From Gammaproteobacteria bacterium (GTDB lineage: Bacteria > Pseudomonadota > Gammaproteobacteria > Eutrophobiales > Eutrophobiaceae): a stretch of 64,000 nt of DNA. How positions within the stretch are numbered: the first letter of the stretch is position 1; each line of letters opens with the position of its first letter. Shown in pieces: positions 45,776 to 57,560 of this stretch. The notes under the pieces are model-generated. The model searched no databases and was not told where the DNA came from. It saw only the letters and a program-made list of their open reading frames with translations. Both the position numbers and the translations under genes were made by a program. The DNA is taken from the NCBI GenBank assembly GCA_030829985.1, contig JAURNW010000007.1, positions 1-64,000 on the forward strand, given 5' to 3'.

Positions 45776-47752
45776 TCAAACGCCATGCACAAACACTGCG
45801 AGCAGTACCAATAATCCAATAATCATGGCGAAGGCATAATGATAAAGATAGCCAGACTGCACATGACGCACTACGCTTGAAAATACCCTCACACTTCTTG
45901 CTGTTCCATTCACAAAAAAACCATCAATGATATTGATATCACCAACCTGCCATAGAAACTGACCTATTCCTCTTGAACCCTTTGCAAAAACAGCTTGATT
46001 AAAATCATCAAAACCATATTTATTGAGCAGTATTTTATAAATGAAACCAATCTTACTAACCAGTTTTGCTGGAATGTCAGGAAACTTGATGTAACACAAC
46101 CAGGCTACAAATATCCCTGAACTCATCAAGAGAAGTACCATGGGGTGCTTAATTGAATGCAATAAGAATCCACCAATGCCGTGATAATCTTCGCCCATCA
46201 CCGCCAATACATCATGGCCACCAGCGGCAGACACATAGATTGCATTACCAAAATAATCACCGAACAACATGGGGCCAATTAAAAATGCACCTAGTATCAC
46301 CGAAGGAATTGCCAGAACAATCAACGGAACAGTAACAACAGGAGGTGCTTCATGTAGATGTTTCCATGTTTCAACATCCATACGTTGATTGCCATGGAAG
46401 GTCATGAAAAATAATCGGAAACTATATAAAGCCGTAATAAAGACACCAGCGACTACCGAGAAATAAGCAAACCCGGAACCCGCCAGAGTAGAGTGATGAA
46501 CAGCTTCAATAATAGCATCTTTGGAAAAAAAGCCGGATGTGCCTGGAAATCCAATCAATGCGAGTGTTCCAAACAAACAGGTAAGCCAGGTAATAGGCAT
46601 TACTTTATACAAGCCCCCCATTTTTCTCATGTCTTGCTCATGATGCACAACAATGATTACCGCGCCTGCGCCAAGGAACAGCAGTGCCTTGAAAAAGGCA
46701 TGTGTTACCAGATGAAACATAGCAGCAGCATAAGCAGAAGCACCAAGTGCTACAGTCATATAACCTAATTGCGATAAGGTCGAATATGCTACGACACGTT
46801 TTATATCATTTTGCACGAGGCCAAGAAGCCCCATAAACAAGGCGGTAATTGAACCAATCACCAGAATAAAACTTAATGCTGTTTCAGATAATTCAAACAA
46901 CGGTGACATTCTCGATACCATAAAGATACCTGCTGTGACCATAGTCGCAGCATGAATCAATGCAGAAATCGGAGTCGGACCTTCCATTGAATCAGGTAAC
47001 CAGACATGTAATGGGACTTGTGCAGATTTACCCATCGCACCGATAAATAAACAAATACATATCACCGTCATTAATGACCAGGGCTCACCATTAAAGATGA
47101 TAATAGTCGCATCAGCATATTGAGAGGCATTGGCAAAGATTTCTGCATAATCCAGCGTGTTAAATGTCATTAATACAGCGGCAATACCCAATAGGAATCC
47201 GAAGTCCCCTACCCTATTCACCAGAAACGCTTTCATGTTGGCAAAAATAGCTGTCTCTTTTTTATACCAGAAACCAATCAACAAATAAGACACCAGACCA
47301 ACTGCTTCCCAACCAAAGAATAATTGCAGGAAGTTATTCGACATGACCAGCATCAGCATGGCAAAAGTAAACAGGGATATGTAACTGAAAAAACGTTGAT
47401 AACCCGGATCATCGTGCATATAGCCAATGGTATAGATATGAATCATCCAGGAAACAAAGGTTACGACCACCATCATGGTCACGGATAATGGGTCAATCAG
47501 AAAACCAATCTTGAAATCCACTCCGCCACTACTCAACCAGGTATATAAAGTCTGATTGTAGATAGCAGCACCATCAAACATATGATGTTTGAAAGCCACC
47601 ATAGAGAGAATACTGGAGATCGCCACACCGATGATAGTGACCCAATGCGCACCACTTCTACCAATGAATTTACCAAACAAGCCCGCAATAAGGGAGCCGA
47701 TTAATGGTGCTAATACGATAGCGATATAAATTTGTTCCATATTATTCATCAT
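45776..47752 (-). CDS. nuoL: NADH-quinone oxidoreductase subunit L
   Basis: Largest membrane subunit, 658 residues, with the antiporter core (HVWLPDSMEGPTPISALIHAATMVTAGIF, KRVVAYSTLSQLGYM) and a C-terminal extension that in known structures forms the long lateral helix. ATG at 47752 has AAGGGA about six bases upstream; a second ATG four codons on is possible. It starts three bases after nuoK. Confidence 0.96.
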   Translation of the reverse strand: MMNNMEQIYIAIVLAPLIGSLIAGLFGKFIGRSGAHWVTIIGVAISSILSMVAFKHHMFDGAAIYNQTLYTWLSSGGVDFKIGFLIDPLSVTMMVVVTFVSWMIHIYTIGYMHDDPGYQRFFSYISLFTFAMLMLVMSNNFLQLFFGWEAVGLVSYLLIGFWYKKETAIFANMKAFLVNRVGDFGFLLGIAAVLMTFNTLDYAEIFANASQYADATIIIFNGEPWSLMTVICICLFIGAMGKSAQVPLHVWLPDSMEGPTPISALIHAATMVTAGIFMVSRMSPLFELSETALSFILVIGSITALFMGLLGLVQNDIKRVVAYSTLSQLGYMTVALGASAYAAAMFHLVTHAFFKALLFLGAGAVIIVVHHEQDMRKMGGLYKVMPITWLTCLFGTLALIGFPGTSGFFSKDAIIEAVHHSTLAGSGFAYFSVVAGVFITALYSFRLFFMTFHGNQRMDVETWKHLHEAPPVVTVPLIVLAIPSVILGAFLIGPMLFGDYFGNAIYVSAAGGHDVLAVMGEDYHGIGGFLLHSIKHPMVLLLMSSGIFVAWLCYIKFPDIPAKLVSKIGFIYKILLNKYGFDDFNQAVFAKGSRGIGQFLWQVGDINIIDGFFVNGTARSVRVFSSVVRHVQSGYLYHYAFAMIIGLLVLLAVFVHGV

Positions 47753-47755
47753 CGA

Positions 47756-48061
47756 CTATCCCTTCATACTATCCAGCGAATCGACATTAATCGTGTCTTT
47801 ATTACGAAACATCACAACCAGAATAGCGAGACCAATAGCAGATTCCGCTGCGGCAACGGTAAGAATAAAGAAGACAAATATTTGTCCGTGTATATCGCCA
47901 AGAAAATGTGAGAACGCAATGAAGTTCATATTGACTGATAACAACATCAACTCAATACACATCAAAAGAATAATCACATTCTTTCTGTTTAAAAATATGC
48001 CCGCAACACTGATACAAAATAACAATGCGCCCAGTGATAAAACTTCGGGTAAGGTAATCAT
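47756..48061 (-). CDS. nuoK: NADH-quinone oxidoreductase subunit K
   Basis: Small three-helix membrane subunit of 101 residues, carrying the conserved glutamates of the proton path ([14 protein letters not shown] and [11 protein letters not shown]). The ATG overlaps the nuoJ stop by four bases. Confidence 0.96.
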   Translation of the reverse strand: MITLPEVLSLGALLFCISVAGIFLNRKNVIILLMCIELMLLSVNMNFIAFSHFLGDIHGQIFVFFILTVAAAESAIGLAILVVMFRNKDTINVDSLDSMKG

Positions 48062-48669
48062 GATTCGGTTCCCTTTGTCTCAGACTGCATTTTAACGACG
48101 CGTAACCTGTCCTGCTTTTTAACAAACACCTGATCTTGAGGGTTTTTAGATTTGGTTATCTTTGACTTATTCATACTGAGCGAGATTGCAGCAATTATCG
48201 CTACCAGTAATATTGCGCCAGCGACTTCAAATTGAAAAAGATATTCTGTATACAACGTAATACCTAATTCTTTGGTATTACTGTAGTCAGACCCAACTGA
48301 CTTGATTGCCATATAGGTATCTGACATAAAATAATCTGCACCAACAACAAGGCCCATAGCCGTTACCATCAGTACTGCAACGGTAATACCAACAGGTAAA
48401 AACCGTGCAAAGCCTGCGCGCACTGTTGCTATATTAATATCCAGCATCATGACAACGAACAGGAACAGCACCATCACTGCACCGACATAAACCAGTACCA
48501 GCGCAATGGCCAGAAATTCTGCTTGTAACAACAGCCAGATTGCAGACGATGCGAAAAATGACAAGACCAGAAATAAAGCGGAATGGATCGGATTACGCAT
48601 CACCACGACCATAGACGCAGAGAGCAGTAATATTCCGCCAAAAAGATAAAAGACTATTTGTTCTATCAT
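48058..48669 (-). CDS. nuoJ: NADH-quinone oxidoreductase subunit J
   Basis: Membrane subunit of 203 residues with five hydrophobic segments; the typical [17 protein letters not shown] segment, which contains the pi-bulge helix of the family, is clear. A basic cytosolic tail follows. It overlaps nuoK by four bases and follows nuoI after 43. Confidence 0.95.
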   Translation of the reverse strand: MIEQIVFYLFGGILLLSASMVVVMRNPIHSALFLVLSFFASSAIWLLLQAEFLAIALVLVYVGAVMVLFLFVVMMLDINIATVRAGFARFLPVGITVAVLMVTAMGLVVGADYFMSDTYMAIKSVGSDYSNTKELGITLYTEYLFQFEVAGAILLVAIIAAISLSMNKSKITKSKNPQDQVFVKKQDRLRVVKMQSETKGTES

Positions 48670-48712
48670 TTACTTTATTTCTTACTTTTATTAATTGTTA
48701 GTATGTAGTTAA

Positions 48713-49204
48713 TTAACGGTATAAAGCATCTTTTGCCCGATCTTCAGCAAGTTGTTTTTCTACCATGTCTCCGATTTCAAGTAACCTTGGTTTAGTCATC
48801 AACAAATCACCACGCTTCTCTCCGTGGTATTCAAATATTCTGGTTTCAACAATAGAATCTACCGGACAGGATTCTTCACAAAATCCACAAAAAATACATT
48901 TCGTCAGATCAATATCATAACGAGTAGTACGGCGGCTACCATCATCCCGAGGTTCCGATTCAATTGTAATTGCCACAGCGGGACACACTGCTTCGCATAA
49001 TTTACAGGCAATACAACGCTCTTCACCATTAGGATAACGTCGTAACGCATGCAGTCCACGAAAGCGATGAGACTGCGGTGTTTTTTCTTCGGGATATTGC
49101 ACTGTGATCTTGCGCTTGAACATATAACGACCTGTCAGACGCAAACCTTTTAGTAACTCCCAAAGGAATAAACTGTTTATATACTTTTTAATTTTGTCAG
49201 CCAT
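48713..49204 (-). CDS. nuoI: NADH-quinone oxidoreductase subunit I (two 4Fe-4S clusters)
   Basis: Ferredoxin-like subunit of 163 residues carrying clusters N6a and N6b. Two CxxCxxCxxxCP motifs are present: [12 protein letters not shown] and [13 protein letters not shown] short N-terminal amphipathic helix attaches it to the membrane arm. It lies five bases after nuoH. Confidence 0.97.
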   Translation of the reverse strand: MADKIKKYINSLFLWELLKGLRLTGRYMFKRKITVQYPEEKTPQSHRFRGLHALRRYPNGEERCIACKLCEAVCPAVAITIESEPRDDGSRRTTRYDIDLTKCIFCGFCEESCPVDSIVETRIFEYHGEKRGDLLMTKPRLLEIGDMVEKQLAEDRAKDALYR

Positions 49205-49209
49205 TATTT

Positions 49210-50325
49210 TTAATTAAACCAGGGTGGAGTATCTGTGATAACTAATGCTGATACGACTACCAACCAAAAGATTGTAATCGGAATAAATACTTTCCAGCCT
49301 AAACGCATAATTTGATCATAACGATAGCGTGGGAACGTTGCCCTGAACCATAAGAACAAAAACATAAAGAAGGAAGTCTTGGCTAACAACCAAAACATCG
49401 GCGGCACCCATGCAAACAGTCCTTCAAGACCAGGGATTCCCTGAAAAGGTGATAACCAACCACCACAAAACATAAGCGCCGAGAGTACTGCTATCAAAAT
49501 CATGTTCGCATACTCAGCCATGAAGAATACCGAGAATGCCATACCACCATATTCAACATGAAAACCGGCCACAATTTCAGATTCACCTTCGGCCACGTCA
49601 AACGGCGCACGGTTTGTCTCTGCAAGACCTGATATGAAATAGATTACAAATAAAGGAAACAGTGGAATCCAGAACCAATGAATAATACTGCCTGATTGTG
49701 AATTAACAATATCACCCAGATTTAAACTCCCTGATGCGACTAATACACCAGCCAAAGCAAAACCCATTGCAATTTCATAAGCCACTATTTGTGCTGCTGA
49801 TCGTAATGCGCCCAAAAAAGCATACTTTGAATTAGAAGCCCAACCGGCAATGATTACGCCATAAACAGCCAATGATGTCAGGGCTAACACATATAACAAA
49901 CCGGCATTAATATTTGCCAATACCTTGGTATCATCAAACGGGATTACAGCCCAGGCTGCCAGCGACGGCGCTAAAGATAATATCGGCGCCATCACAAACA
50001 GAAAACGATTTGAACCCGTCGGAATTACAATTTCTTTTACAATGAGTTTGACCGCATCAGCGATAGGTTGTCCAAGACCCCAAAGACTAAAACCGAAAAA
50101 GCCAACTCGATTAGGACCAATACGACCCTGTATGAATCCGATAACTTTACGCTCAGCATAAGTAAAGTAGGCAACTGTTACTAATACTGGAATCAGGATA
50201 GCAAGAATTTTTATCACCGTTTGTAACATCAACAACCCTTGCGGCTGATAATCCACAGGCAACAACAACGTTGTTATGGGTAACAACAGATTCTGGCTTA
50301 TGAATTGATAGATTATTTCTAACAT
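49210..50325 (-). CDS. nuoH: NADH-quinone oxidoreductase subunit H
   Basis: Membrane subunit at the quinone-binding site, 371 residues. The family signatures [12 protein letters not shown] and [19 protein letters not shown] are present. Somewhat longer than the common 325-350 residues because of the N-terminal extension before the first conserved helix. It follows nuoG after three bases. Confidence 0.96.
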   Translation of the reverse strand: MLEIIYQFISQNLLLPITTLLLPVDYQPQGLLMLQTVIKILAILIPVLVTVAYFTYAERKVIGFIQGRIGPNRVGFFGFSLWGLGQPIADAVKLIVKEIVIPTGSNRFLFVMAPILSLAPSLAAWAVIPFDDTKVLANINAGLLYVLALTSLAVYGVIIAGWASNSKYAFLGALRSAAQIVAYEIAMGFALAGVLVASGSLNLGDIVNSQSGSIIHWFWIPLFPLFVIYFISGLAETNRAPFDVAEGESEIVAGFHVEYGGMAFSVFFMAEYANMILIAVLSALMFCGGWLSPFQGIPGLEGLFAWVPPMFWLLAKTSFFMFLFLWFRATFPRYRYDQIMRLGWKVFIPITIFWLVVVSALVITDTPPWFN

Positions 50326-50328
50326 ATT

Positions 50329-52710
50329 CTAGGCCTTGGCAATCCTTATCGAACCAAAGGAAGCACCCAGATCAATTTGCGCGATATGTGCAGCTTGAAT
50401 CAGCACACAATCATCAGGCACCCGGTCATCGACAACAACTTTCAGAGTGACGCTGTTTTCATCTTGTTCTACTCTGGCATTATCGGCATCTGTTAAATTA
50501 TTTTTTCCAGCTAGTGCGGTATTAATATGAATCGCACCATCAGAAACATCGGCTGTTTTTTGTAATGAGACAGCACGTCGACAAATTGAATCAATCATAT
50601 TCATCGGTATTTCAGTAATGCGCTGTAAATCGTTCGATGCTGGTTCCAGGCTTGTTGGTGATTGCCATTGATCCATATTATTCGTTTTGATTTCACCGAT
50701 GCTTTGCATTACTTCATCAAGCACATCTGACGAAGACTCATAATCAAAACCATCGAGATTAAATAAATTACCCAACACTCTTAAAAATTTCCATGCAGGT
50801 CTGGCTTGCCCTACTGGTGGAACAACACCGGCAAAGGTTTGGCTACTACCCGCATTATTAATAAAGGTACCCGAAGTTTCAGCAAACACTGAAACAGGCA
50901 ACATCACATCTGCATACTTTTCAATTTCATCGCTTCTATACGCAGTCAATGAAATGACCAGCTCTGCCTCATTCATGGCAGTACGTGCGGCGCGACTATC
51001 CCAACAATCCATCTCGGGTTCAACACCCATAAGGACATAAGCTTTTAATTTTTCCTGCAACATCGCATGCGTATTCAGGCCGACATTCGTGCTTTCAACA
51101 CCACCGGCAAGACGATGGGGTAATACACCGGACAACCAGACACCCGAACTATTAGCCGCTTCTGATAAATAGCCAATCTTTGAATTACTGTGTTTTGCTA
51201 TAAGTCCGGCAAGGCTACGTAACAATGAGAAATGTGGATGTGCAGTCGCTATATTACCAAGCAATACTATTGCATCATCGGCATTAGCCAGTTTGTCAGC
51301 CATTTTTCTATGTGCGTCTGTTATATCGATGTTATCGATACACTGTTTTGTCTGCTCATCAATAGATTGGCCTGTTGTTTCAATTAAGGCTTTTAAAATA
51401 GCTGCCAATTCCATTGGCATTTTCTCAGGCGCAACGATAGTTTTCGTTTCGACAGGATAATTGAAGTCATAATCAACCGGATTCAACATCATTATTGCCG
51501 CACCTTTAAGTGCTGCCTTGCGTAAACGATGATTAATAATAGGTTGTTCTTTTCTTACATTACTTCCAATCAGTAATGCTGACTGCAATGTTTCAAGATC
51601 CGCAATAGACGTGCCCAACCAGGGGAATTGTGATACTGAATTCTGATCTGAAAAATCAACCTGCCTTAAACGGGCATCAATATTATTAGTTCCAACAGCA
51701 CGTGCTATTTTTTGTAGTAGATAGAGTTCTTCGAGAGTTGAAGATGGTGAGGCCAGTACACCAAGTTGATTTGCACCATGACTTTCCAGTGCGCTGCCGA
51801 GTTTTTGTTTAACTACATCCAATGCAGTTTCCCAATCAACTTCTTTCCAGACACCCTCTTCCTTGATCATCGGGTTTTGTAAACGGTCTTCACTATAGAT
51901 CCCTTCATAACTGAACCGATCACGATCAGACAACCAGACTTCATTGATAGCCTCATTATCAGCAGGCGCGACACGTTTAACGCGATCACCTTTTATATGT
52001 ATATGGATATTTGAACCGACAGAATCATGTGGAGCGATACCGTCTTTTTCTACCAGTTCCCAGGTTCTTGCAGAATAACGAAATGGTTTTGAGGTAAGCG
52101 CACCGACCGGACACAGGTCGATAATATTGCCTGACATTTCTGAATTGACACTTTTTTCAATATAGGTGCCTATCTCCATGTTTTCACCGCGACCGGTTGC
52201 ACCCATCTCGCGCAAACCTGCGACTTCTTCACCAAAACGAACACAGCGTGTGCAATGAATACATCGGGTAAGATCAGTCTGGATTAATGGACCGATGTTT
52301 TTATCTTTAACAACGCGCTTCTTTTCCTGATAACGCGACACATCACCGCCATAGCCCATGGCCAAATCCTGTAATTCACATTCACCACCCTGATCGCAAA
52401 TAGGACAATCAAGCGGGTGGTTGATCAACAAGAATTCCATGATGGATTTTTGTGCATTAACAGCCAGCTTCGAACGCGTCTTAACTTTCATCCCATCCAT
52501 GACTGGTGTAGCACAGGCAGGTAAAGGTTTTGGTGCTTTTTCAACTTCAACCAGACACATTCTGCAATTAGCAGCCACAGTCAATTTTTTGTGATAACAA
52601 AATCGTGGCACATAGATGTCATTAGCATCTGTTATCTCAATCAGCATCTGCCCTTTATTTGCTTTTAAGGACTTGCCATCAACTTCTATTGTTATTTGAT
52701 CGTCTGACAT
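50329..52710 (-). CDS. nuoG: NADH-quinone oxidoreductase subunit G
   Basis: Iron-sulfur subunit of 793 residues. N-terminal 2Fe-2S site (CYHKKL, CRMCLVE, then PACATP); the His-ligated N5 cluster (HPLDCPICDQGGEC); the N4-type cluster (CIHCTRC, LCPVGAL). The extra N7 cluster of the E. coli enzyme is missing: the region reads APHDSVGSN without cysteines. A molybdopterin-oxidoreductase-like domain fills the rest. Standard for this operon type. Confidence 0.96.
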   Translation of the reverse strand: MSDDQITIEVDGKSLKANKGQMLIEITDANDIYVPRFCYHKKLTVAANCRMCLVEVEKAPKPLPACATPVMDGMKVKTRSKLAVNAQKSIMEFLLINHPLDCPICDQGGECELQDLAMGYGGDVSRYQEKKRVVKDKNIGPLIQTDLTRCIHCTRCVRFGEEVAGLREMGATGRGENMEIGTYIEKSVNSEMSGNIIDLCPVGALTSKPFRYSARTWELVEKDGIAPHDSVGSNIHIHIKGDRVKRVAPADNEAINEVWLSDRDRFSYEGIYSEDRLQNPMIKEEGVWKEVDWETALDVVKQKLGSALESHGANQLGVLASPSSTLEELYLLQKIARAVGTNNIDARLRQVDFSDQNSVSQFPWLGTSIADLETLQSALLIGSNVRKEQPIINHRLRKAALKGAAIMMLNPVDYDFNYPVETKTIVAPEKMPMELAAILKALIETTGQSIDEQTKQCIDNIDITDAHRKMADKLANADDAIVLLGNIATAHPHFSLLRSLAGLIAKHSNSKIGYLSEAANSSGVWLSGVLPHRLAGGVESTNVGLNTHAMLQEKLKAYVLMGVEPEMDCWDSRAARTAMNEAELVISLTAYRSDEIEKYADVMLPVSVFAETSGTFINNAGSSQTFAGVVPPVGQARPAWKFLRVLGNLFNLDGFDYESSSDVLDEVMQSIGEIKTNNMDQWQSPTSLEPASNDLQRITEIPMNMIDSICRRAVSLQKTADVSDGAIHINTALAGKNNLTDADNARVEQDENSVTLKVVVDDRVPDDCVLIQAAHIAQIDLGASFGSIRIAKA

Positions 52711-52727
52711 TCTATTTATACTGTTTA

Positions 52728-54032
52728 TTATGCGGCTTCAGTGTCATGCGCATGGCCTGTATCAACCATGCAACGTTTATGATCGATGTGATACTGAAAT
52801 TCATCTCTAAATTGTTTGATAAAACTTCTTACCGGCCATGCCGCAGCATCTCCAAAGGCACAAATTGTTCGGCCTTCAATCTTGCTGGCGACATCATCCA
52901 GTTTGTCCAAATCACCCTGAACACCCTTGCCGTCTTCAATTCGTTTTACAACACGATATAACCACCCGGTGCCTTCACGACATGGCGTACATTGTCCGCA
53001 GGATTCTGAAAAATAGAATCGTGAAAGCCGTTGTAAAGCCTTAACCATACAAGTCGTATCATCCATTACGATAACTGCACCCGAACCCAACATCGATCCA
53101 GACTTGGCAATAGCATCGTAATCCATATTCGTATCCAGCATGACATCACCATGCACAACCGGCATTGAACATCCGCCGGGGATCACGGCTTTTAAACCAC
53201 GACCGTTACGCACACCACCCGCCATTTCCAGTAATTTCGCAAACGGTGTCCCAAGTGGAATTTCAAAATTGCCGGGGTTATTAACGTGGCCACTAACGGA
53301 AAAACATTTCATGCCGCCGCTATTGGGCACACCCTTCTCAGCAAACCAGGTTCCACCATTACGTATAATGTTGGGCACTGATGCAAAACTTTCAGTATTG
53401 TTTATGGTGGTTGGTTTACCGTATAAACCAAAGTTCGCGGGGAATGGCGGTTTAAATCTGGGTTGCCCTTTTTTGCCTTCCAACGATTCAAGCAAGGCTG
53501 TTTCTTCACCACAGATATAAGCGCCAGCGCCCAAACTGGCGTAAATATCGATACTGATATCACTGCCTAGAATATTCTTGCCTAATAAACCTTGCTCATA
53601 AGCTTCTTTCAACGCGTTATCAAAACGTGGAAACGGCTCATCCATAAACTCGCCACGAATATAGTTGTAACCAACACTTGAACCTGTTGCGTAACAGGCA
53701 ATCGCGATACCTTCAACGACTGAATGTGGGTTGTAACGCAGAATGTCCCGATCTTTACAGGTGCCCGGTTCACTCTCATCAGAATTACATACAATATATT
53801 TCTGACCTTCGACATTGCGTGGCATGAAACTCCATTTCAAACCAGTAGGAAAACCCGCTCCGCCTCTACCGCGAAGACCAGAAGTCTTAACTTCTTCGAT
53901 AATTTTTTCAGGCGGTATTTTTTCATTAATTATTTTTTTCCACGCTTCATAACCACCGACCTGCAAATAATTTTCAAAGGTCCAGGGCTCATCAAACTTG
54001 AGCGTAGAAAAACAAACGCTATTTATTTCCAT
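52728..54032 (-). CDS. nuoF: NADH-quinone oxidoreductase subunit F
   Basis: NADH- and FMN-binding subunit carrying cluster N3. Glycine-rich FMN/NADH site [16 protein letters not shown], cluster motif [11 protein letters not shown] plus the later Cys in TICAFGDAA. 434 residues from the ATG at 54032, whose N-terminus matches the family; an ATG at 54050 would add six residues and overlap nuoE by 14 bases. Confidence 0.96.
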   Translation of the reverse strand: MEINSVCFSTLKFDEPWTFENYLQVGGYEAWKKIINEKIPPEKIIEEVKTSGLRGRGGAGFPTGLKWSFMPRNVEGQKYIVCNSDESEPGTCKDRDILRYNPHSVVEGIAIACYATGSSVGYNYIRGEFMDEPFPRFDNALKEAYEQGLLGKNILGSDISIDIYASLGAGAYICGEETALLESLEGKKGQPRFKPPFPANFGLYGKPTTINNTESFASVPNIIRNGGTWFAEKGVPNSGGMKCFSVSGHVNNPGNFEIPLGTPFAKLLEMAGGVRNGRGLKAVIPGGCSMPVVHGDVMLDTNMDYDAIAKSGSMLGSGAVIVMDDTTCMVKALQRLSRFYFSESCGQCTPCREGTGWLYRVVKRIEDGKGVQGDLDKLDDVASKIEGRTICAFGDAAAWPVRSFIKQFRDEFQYHIDHKRCMVDTGHAHDTEAA

Positions 54033-54036
54033 AATA

Positions 54037-54534
54037 TTAGTCCAGTCCATCCAGAATCTCGTCCACCTTCTCCGGTGTCAGATTCTCATAGTACTTATGA
54101 TCGATCATCATCATTGGCCCGCCACAACAAGCTGCCAGACACTCTTCTTCGCACTTGATATAAAATTTTCCATCAGCGGTAGTTTCGCCGGTCTTTATGC
54201 CCAGTTTCTTTTCTACATGCTCAACGATGTCATCCGAACCCATCAACAAGCAGGAAATATTGGTACAAACGGAAATGCTATGGCGACCTACTGGTTGTGT
54301 TTCAAACATAGAATAAAAAGAAGCCACTTCATAAACAGCAATATTCGACATACCCAGATACTCGGCAACCGCATCCATTAATTCTGTGGTCAAATAACCA
54401 TGGTTCTGGTGTTGTGCTTCACGCAAAGCAGCCAGCACTGCAGACTGTTTTCTATCTTCAGGATATTTTTTTAACCACACATCAATCTCTGATCGCGTGT
54501 GTTCTGTCAAAATAGTTTTTGCTGTTTCAGTCAT
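54037..54534 (-). CDS. nuoE: NADH-quinone oxidoreductase subunit E
   Basis: Thioredoxin-fold subunit of 165 residues with the 2Fe-2S cluster N1a, ligands C90, C95, C132 and C136 in the canonical Cx4C and Cx3C spacing. It follows nuoD after a 150-base gap that contains a palindromic element, the only large gap in the front half of the operon. Confidence 0.96.
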   Translation of the reverse strand: MTETAKTILTEHTRSEIDVWLKKYPEDRKQSAVLAALREAQHQNHGYLTTELMDAVAEYLGMSNIAVYEVASFYSMFETQPVGRHSISVCTNISCLLMGSDDIVEHVEKKLGIKTGETTADGKFYIKCEEECLAACCGGPMMMIDHKYYENLTPEKVDEILDGLD

Positions 54535-54564
54535 TCTTTAATACCAAACTAATTAATGGATTAG

Positions 54565-54682
54565 AACGAGTAATTTCTTTCAAGATGAGGCGCTGTGCTT
54601 TTTTTGACGCGGAGCATATGTTTAATATGTGAGCATCTAAAAAAGTGCAGCAACGAAATATTGGAAGAAAGTACGAAGTTAT
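54565..54682. repeat. Long imperfect palindrome between nuoD and nuoE
   Basis: About 115 bases whose two halves pair over nearly their whole length: TTTCTTTCAAGATGAGGCGC and the reverse of the right end (TTTCTTCCAATATTTCGTTG), then GCTGTGCTTTTTTTGACGC against GCTGCACTTTTTTAGATGC, closing on CATATG-tttaa-TATGTG at the centre near 54617-54633. It sits in an operon that is otherwise tightly packed, so it is probably a mobile intergenic element (REP- or MITE-like) inserted between genes; the RNA would form a long hairpin. Confidence 0.65.
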
Positions 54683-54684
54683 AA

Positions 54685-55938
54685 TCATCTGTCTATCTCG
54701 CCAAAGACTATATCTTGTGTACCTATCACCGCAACAACATCCGCCAGCATATGACCTTTAACCATTTCATTAATTGAGGCCAGATGCGCAAATCCGGGAG
54801 CGCGTATCTTTAAACGATAGGGTTTATTCGCACCATCCGAAATGAGATAAATACCAAACTCACCTTTTGGATGTTCCACTGCCGAATAGACTTCACCTTT
54901 TGGTACGCAATAACCTTCGGTAAATAATTTAAAATGATGAATGAGTGATTCCATATCGTCTTTCATCTCTTCTCTTCTTGGTGGCACCAACTTATGATCA
55001 TCAATCATCACCGGACCTGGATTTTGTTTCAGCCATTCAGCACATTGCTGAATAATCCGGTTTGATTGACGCATTTCTTCTACGCGTACCAGATAGCGAT
55101 CATAACAATCGCCATTAGTCCCGACCGGAATATCAAAGTCGAGTTGGTCATAAACATCATAAGGTTGTTTCTTTCTCAAATCCCACTCAATTCCTGAACC
55201 GCGCAGCATCGGACCGGTAAAACCCAGTTGCAGCGCCCTTTCCGGCGAAACTTCAGCTATACCTACAGTACGCTGTTTCCAGATTCGATTATCCGTTAAC
55301 AGGGTTTCATATTCGTCTATACAACCCGGGAATCGATCCGTAAACGATGTAATAAAATCGAGTAATGAACCTTGTCTATTTTCGTTCAGGCGATCTACTT
55401 CAACCTGATTATGCCATTTAGAGGCTTCGTATTTCGGCATCATGGAAGGCAGATCCCGATAAACACCACCAGGACGGAAATAGGTTGCATGCATACGTGT
55501 GCCAGATACCGCCTCATAACAATCCATCAAATCTTCGCGTTCACGAAAACAATATAGAAAGATAGTCATTGCACCAATATCCAGGCCATGTGCACCTAAC
55601 CACATCAAATGATTTAGCACACGGGTAATCTCGGCGAACATGACTCTTATATATTGCGCACGAATTGGCGGTGTCACACCCAGTAATTTTTCTATTGCCA
55701 TAACATAGGCATGTTCGTTACACATCATGGAAACATAATCGAGCCGATCCATATAACCGATACTCTGATTAAAAGGCTTACTCTCAGCCAGTTTTTCTGT
55801 TCCGCGATGTAATAAACCAATATGTGGATCGGCGCGCTCAATAACCTCGCCATCCATTTCAAGAATCAAGCGGAGCACACCATGCGCAGCAGGGTGCTGA
55901 GGGCCGAAATTCATGGTCATATTACGAATTTCAGGCAT
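54685..55938 (-). CDS. nuoD: NADH-quinone oxidoreductase subunit D
   Basis: 49-kDa-type subunit forming the quinone cavity, 417 residues, the standard length, from the ATG at 55938 ([20 protein letters not shown]). That start overlaps the nuoC stop by eight bases. [13 protein letters not shown] and the C-terminal [18 protein letters not shown] are hallmarks. A longer frame to 55977 lies within nuoC and is not favoured. Confidence 0.97.
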   Translation of the reverse strand: MPEIRNMTMNFGPQHPAAHGVLRLILEMDGEVIERADPHIGLLHRGTEKLAESKPFNQSIGYMDRLDYVSMMCNEHAYVMAIEKLLGVTPPIRAQYIRVMFAEITRVLNHLMWLGAHGLDIGAMTIFLYCFREREDLMDCYEAVSGTRMHATYFRPGGVYRDLPSMMPKYEASKWHNQVEVDRLNENRQGSLLDFITSFTDRFPGCIDEYETLLTDNRIWKQRTVGIAEVSPERALQLGFTGPMLRGSGIEWDLRKKQPYDVYDQLDFDIPVGTNGDCYDRYLVRVEEMRQSNRIIQQCAEWLKQNPGPVMIDDHKLVPPRREEMKDDMESLIHHFKLFTEGYCVPKGEVYSAVEHPKGEFGIYLISDGANKPYRLKIRAPGFAHLASINEMVKGHMLADVVAVIGTQDIVFGEIDR

Positions 55939-56629
55939 CGTTCTGTTCCTCTTCCGGTGTGAAAAAACGATTGTCATCTCGAATAACTCTAGGAACCAGG
56001 ACTCTATTAGTAATAGTCACCGGTTGATAGACAACACGTTTCTTGTCCGGGTCATAACGTACTTCTACATTACCTTCCAACGGGAAATCCTTACGAAAAG
56101 GATGTCCAATAAAACCATAATCTGTTAATAAACGTCTTAAATCCGGATGGCCATCAAATAATATGCCGAATAAATCAAAGGCTTCTCGTTCAAACCAGTC
56201 GGCTGAACTCCAGATATCGGTTACCGAGGGTATGCGAGGGTATTCGCCGCTTAAATGACAGCGGAGTCGTAAACGTATATTGTTGGTTAAAGATAGTAAG
56301 TGGTAAACAACAGCAAAACCTTGCCCAGCCTCATTACTGCTTGAGTCTGACGGACTGTCTTTACCATGACGTCCACGACTAAAACCAGTCGATGTTGAAT
56401 CCTGAGTAGACCAATCACTTTGCCCATAGGCCGAATAGTCGACGCCACACACATCAGAAAGTTGAGCAAAAGCAAATTGTTCATCGTCTCGCAACACCTT
56501 ACATACCGACAAAAGATGTTCAGCAGCCAACTCGAGTGTGACCTCATTACGATCAACAATACAGTTCAACAACTCATTGCTGAATCGCTCTTCAAGTTTA
56601 GCCGCGAGATTGGCGGTTGATTCCGTCAT
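55931..56629 (-). CDS. nuoC: NADH-quinone oxidoreductase subunit C
   Basis: 30-kDa-type subunit of 232 residues, separate from NuoD. The conserved VYHLLSL and [29 protein letters not shown] segments are clear. A Ser/Gly-rich stretch of about 35 residues (residues 63-95) is inserted after the CGVDYSAYG segment; similar loops occur in some other proteobacterial NuoC proteins. Confidence 0.95.
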   Translation of the reverse strand: MTESTANLAAKLEERFSNELLNCIVDRNEVTLELAAEHLLSVCKVLRDDEQFAFAQLSDVCGVDYSAYGQSDWSTQDSTSTGFSRGRHGKDSPSDSSSNEAGQGFAVVYHLLSLTNNIRLRLRCHLSGEYPRIPSVTDIWSSADWFEREAFDLFGILFDGHPDLRRLLTDYGFIGHPFRKDFPLEGNVEVRYDPDKKRVVYQPVTITNRVLVPRVIRDDNRFFTPEEEQNDA

Positions 56630-56653
56630 ATCCTTAAATAATTATTAGTGAGT

Positions 56654-57133
56654 TTATCGAGCTATGGTATTAGTTCGCTTTATCTTATTTTGTAGCTGTA
56701 TTATCCCAAACAGCAGGGCTTCAGCAGTCGGTGGACAGCCCGGCACATAAACATCTACCGGTACAATACGATCGCAACCTCTGACTACTGCATAGGAATA
56801 ATGGTAATAACCACCACCATTGGCACATGACCCCATAGAAATGACCCAGCGTGGTTCTGACATCTGGTCATATACCTTGCGTAAGGCCGGTGCCATTTTA
56901 TTCACCAATGTACCGGCAACAATCATGACATCAGATTGTCTAGGACTAGGACGAAAAACGATACCAAATCTATCCAGATCATAACGCGACGCACCTGCTT
57001 GCATCATTTCAACAGCACAACAGGCAAGGCCAAAGGTCATCGGCCACATTGAGCCGGTTCTGGCCCAATTTATGAGATTGTCGACACTAGTGGTGACAAT
57101 ACCGGATTCGTGAATTTTTTCTTCTGCGCCCAT
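56654..57133 (-). CDS. nuoB: NADH-quinone oxidoreductase subunit B (cluster N2)
   Basis: Subunit holding the terminal 4Fe-4S cluster N2: [10 protein letters not shown] (tandem Cys), [10 protein letters not shown] and VPGCPPTAE supply the four ligands. 159 residues from the ATG at 57133, which has GGGAG just upstream; a frame start at 57172 would overlap nuoA by 31 bases and is less likely. Confidence 0.96.
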   Translation of the reverse strand: MGAEEKIHESGIVTTSVDNLINWARTGSMWPMTFGLACCAVEMMQAGASRYDLDRFGIVFRPSPRQSDVMIVAGTLVNKMAPALRKVYDQMSEPRWVISMGSCANGGGYYHYSYAVVRGCDRIVPVDVYVPGCPPTAEALLFGIIQLQNKIKRTNTIAR

Positions 57134-57141
57134 TCGACTCC

Positions 57142-57510
57142 CTACTCCCACTCCAGCGCACCTTTGCGCCACACATAAATAAATCCCACAACGAGTTCAG
57201 TAATGAATATCATCATCGACCAGAAACCCGCCATACTAATACTGTCCAGAGCAACAGCCCATGGAATCAAAAAGGCTATTTCAAGATCGAAGATAATAAA
57301 AAGAATGGCAATAAGATAATAACGTACATCAAATTTCATGCGGGCATCTTCAAATGCCTCAAACCCACACTCATACGGCGATTGTTTTTCTGAATCTTTG
57401 CGGGCGTGGCCCATTAATTTCCCTAAACCCAGGCCCAAACCGAGCAGGACAATACCCATAACCAAGCCAACAAAAATAAAAATGAATATGGGGAAATAAT
57501 TCGCCAACAT
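57142..57510 (-). CDS. nuoA: NADH-quinone oxidoreductase subunit A
   Basis: First gene of the complex I operon; a 122-residue, three-helix membrane subunit. The loop [24 protein letters not shown] carries the conserved Cys at the quinone-site entrance, and [13 protein letters not shown] is the usual second helix. Confidence 0.96.
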   Translation of the reverse strand: MLANYFPIFIFIFVGLVMGIVLLGLGLGLGKLMGHARKDSEKQSPYECGFEAFEDARMKFDVRYYLIAILFIIFDLEIAFLIPWAVALDSISMAGFWSMMIFITELVVGFIYVWRKGALEWE

Positions 57511-57554
57511 TTGCCTGTTCCAGAACCCTTAGAAATTGAAATTAATAAAGCGTA

Positions 57555-57560
57555 ATTATA
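57555..57560 (-). promoter_or_regulatory. nuoA: Probable -10 box of the nuo operon
   Basis: Consensus TATAAT on the minus strand, 45 bases upstream of the nuoA ATG, in an AT-rich region. The matching -35 box is weak (GTGATT or TTGGCT at non-ideal spacing). Confidence 0.45.
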
